A DNA stretch of 8,805 bases from 630D-37 sp037478835 (lineage in GTDB: Bacteria > Chloroflexota > Anaerolineae > Anaerolineales > Villigracilaceae), in contig JBBFLV010000017.1 of the NCBI GenBank assembly GCA_037478835.1, positions 1-8,805 of the forward strand, in the 5' to 3' direction. Positions within the stretch are counted from its first letter, which is position 1, and each line of letters begins with the position of its first letter. Shown one piece after another: positions 8,501 through 8,805 of this stretch. A model generated the notes under the pieces. It worked only from the letters and a program-made list of their open reading frames with translations. It did not search any database and had not been told where the DNA came from. A program made the translations under genes and the position numbers.

Positions 8501-8805
8501 TCATCGCGTCTTCGCGCGGGTCGAGGTAAGGACGATGCCGCGTCAGGCTGTGCCAGACGTCAAGGCCCATGATCTTCGCCCTGGCGAGAAGCCCCGGCTT
8601 CTGGATCCCCTTTGAGGCCCCGAGGCGCTCCTTCACCTCGTCGGAGAGACCCTCGTATGGGTCGGCCTCGATGTCCGTCTCGGATGGAACAGGCTTTCCG
8701 AGGTTCACGCCTGCTGCTTCGAGCGCCTCCAGATAGCTGCGGACCTCTGGTGAGAGCCGCCGCATGGAAGCCCTAAGCTCTCCCCTAAACTTGACAAGAT
8801 CCTCC
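5535..8805 (-). CDS. Large phage / mobile-element polyvalent-type protein (LPD38-like region), 5' partial
   Basis: This very large protein is read leftwards; 1,076 residues follow the ATG at 8763-8765. The frame stays open to the window edge (EDLVKFRGELRAS precedes that Met), so the product is probably longer and this Met internal. Most of it is helical and charged. The most recognisable part is residues 515-725: TIMTWWKKWILINPFRVVKY, then NLNNMSGDLD, ELVGDYGNITHAG and RRHLIPFYAWMEIN. These resemble the large polyvalent protein-associated domain 38 of giant phage and conjugative-element proteins; this assignment is from memory and unverified. A hydrophobic stretch at about 755-772 may touch membrane. 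No enzyme motif is visible here; in such proteins catalytic domains usually lie nearer the N-terminus, outside the window. Such proteins are thought to be packaged or injected with DNA to help takeover of a new host. The gene is GC-rich and converges on the dGTPase-like gene, with overlapping stop codons. Confidence 0.7.
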   Translation of the reverse strand, partial: EDLVKFRGELRASMRRLSPEVRSYLEALEAAGVNLGKPVPSETDIEADPYEGLSDEVKERLGASKGIQKPGLLARAKIMGLDVWHSLTRHRPYLDPREDAMITDILRTHQETPKNSVRRALQVLQAIAGGLKPKQYEVFTMTLVMRDMIRDIDSGLLSGELPFGFTEPEARAYLDRIEAVAASDPAIKQALERRQRFQRRLTEALVKAELLPEAVLEDDRYFHHQVLEYQAIKALGGEYSGMGVGPTQDVRLKKKGWQMARVGSAKDYNTQYVEAEFEVIAQALAQLETRHTMEAIRERADIYDRLKRDAKKANYIAVVGGKANYDRIMRLRGEAQGILDEAEGKPDAEQKKRLKEIADEIQALDPTMPFRQKIAIAISRLKKALGLEHDEALFGDEETLDFRKLSEIAKGSDDAAISAKTIFKAISDREKFIKDKLGKNYMTPERMIPEGYTTWNPKPGGSWYRAWAVPDRIAAAVLAGESVIGEENALKLVSVLAKRAPEYWVIPEGLAKTLDGYDQKYDDHILSKASRTIMTWWKKWILINPFRVVKYNLNNMSGDLDIAFAYDPRILGYLKRSIQDLWGDYRKKAIPPDIKRDLDLANKYGVLDSGWSVQEVWEVAKELSLTEHFDALAGEKPGLIQRAWGGLKNFTQYRENWLRFAAFRYFRDRLAAGERVYGASDAKEIDGIEDNDRKAAKLARELVGDYGNITHAGQFIRRHLIPFYAWMEINAPRYVRLMRNLKHEGRDGDARLAALFGKNIAWKATKLGAKAAFLMVMVNLWNHTFFPDEEDELGEEQRRQMHLILGRRKDGSIMSLRFQGALSDALSWFGAEDIAEDVRDLTKGKKSITDIAKDTALATPIKIINALRPDVKGLGEVIGGRSWYPDPFNPRPIRDKLEHVARNFSLDGLYRWAAGKPKRGDTVGEQMLNDLLALGFYTSSPGESAYYDVTKYARDWKEKQGKETPAVDPTDKANAMYYYKQALRYGDLKAAERYLKKYFELGGTPKSMGDSIKRAHPLAMIAHKDRPAFLASLSPEQKERLRLATRWYEETYLARKGEVLRMVRSGAEESQAAVSGEKRIGLRDAVGID

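Noticed and set aside
6399..8615. Open frame of 738 codons on the plus strand opposite the large minus-strand gene
   Set aside because: It is a shadow frame typical of GC-rich coding DNA: Leu/Arg/Val/Pro-biased with no recognisable motif. The minus-strand frame is longer and has family-like motifs.
1..8805. tRNA or rRNA genes, CRISPR array, IS terminal repeats
   Set aside because: No cloverleaf-like segment, regularly spaced repeat or transposase frame was seen on either strand by eye.

Overview
The window is a mosaic of three compositionally different blocks on what looks like a draft or metagenome-derived scaffold. It contains a run of exactly 100 N. The host cannot be named. An HDOD/HD-domain protein next to moderately GC-rich housekeeping DNA would suit a deltaproteobacterial (Geobacter-like) or similar Gram-negative chromosome, but this is a weak inference.

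Block 1 (1-922) holds the C-terminal part of an HDOD signalling protein, whose N-terminal half lies off the left edge. It is followed by 267 bases containing what looks like a frameshifted small secreted or membrane protein, a nested inverted repeat and a candidate promoter.

Block 2 (923-4524) is a two-gene restriction-modification operon whose reading frames overlap by ATGA. The first gene fuses an HsdR-type PD-(D/E)XK nuclease domain to an N6-adenine methyltransferase. The second is a classical two-TRD specificity subunit. No helicase-type HsdR is present, so the layout resembles BcgI-like (type IIB) R-M fusions more than a three-gene type I system.

Block 3a (4525-5538) is strikingly AT-rich and carries one gene, a dGTPase-like HD phosphohydrolase. 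Its N-terminal catalytic part is lost in the N gap. Its position directly behind the R-M operon suggests a defence island, possibly with nucleotide-pool depletion as a second layer.

Block 3b (5535-8805) is a GC-rich gene on the minus strand, open past the right edge. It encodes more than 1,076 residues resembling the large 'polyvalent' proteins of phages and conjugative elements. Its stop codon overlaps that of the dGTPase-like gene, and base composition changes abruptly at that point. The right side is therefore probably mobile-element or prophage DNA. The defence genes either ride on it or border it, unless the contact is an assembly join.
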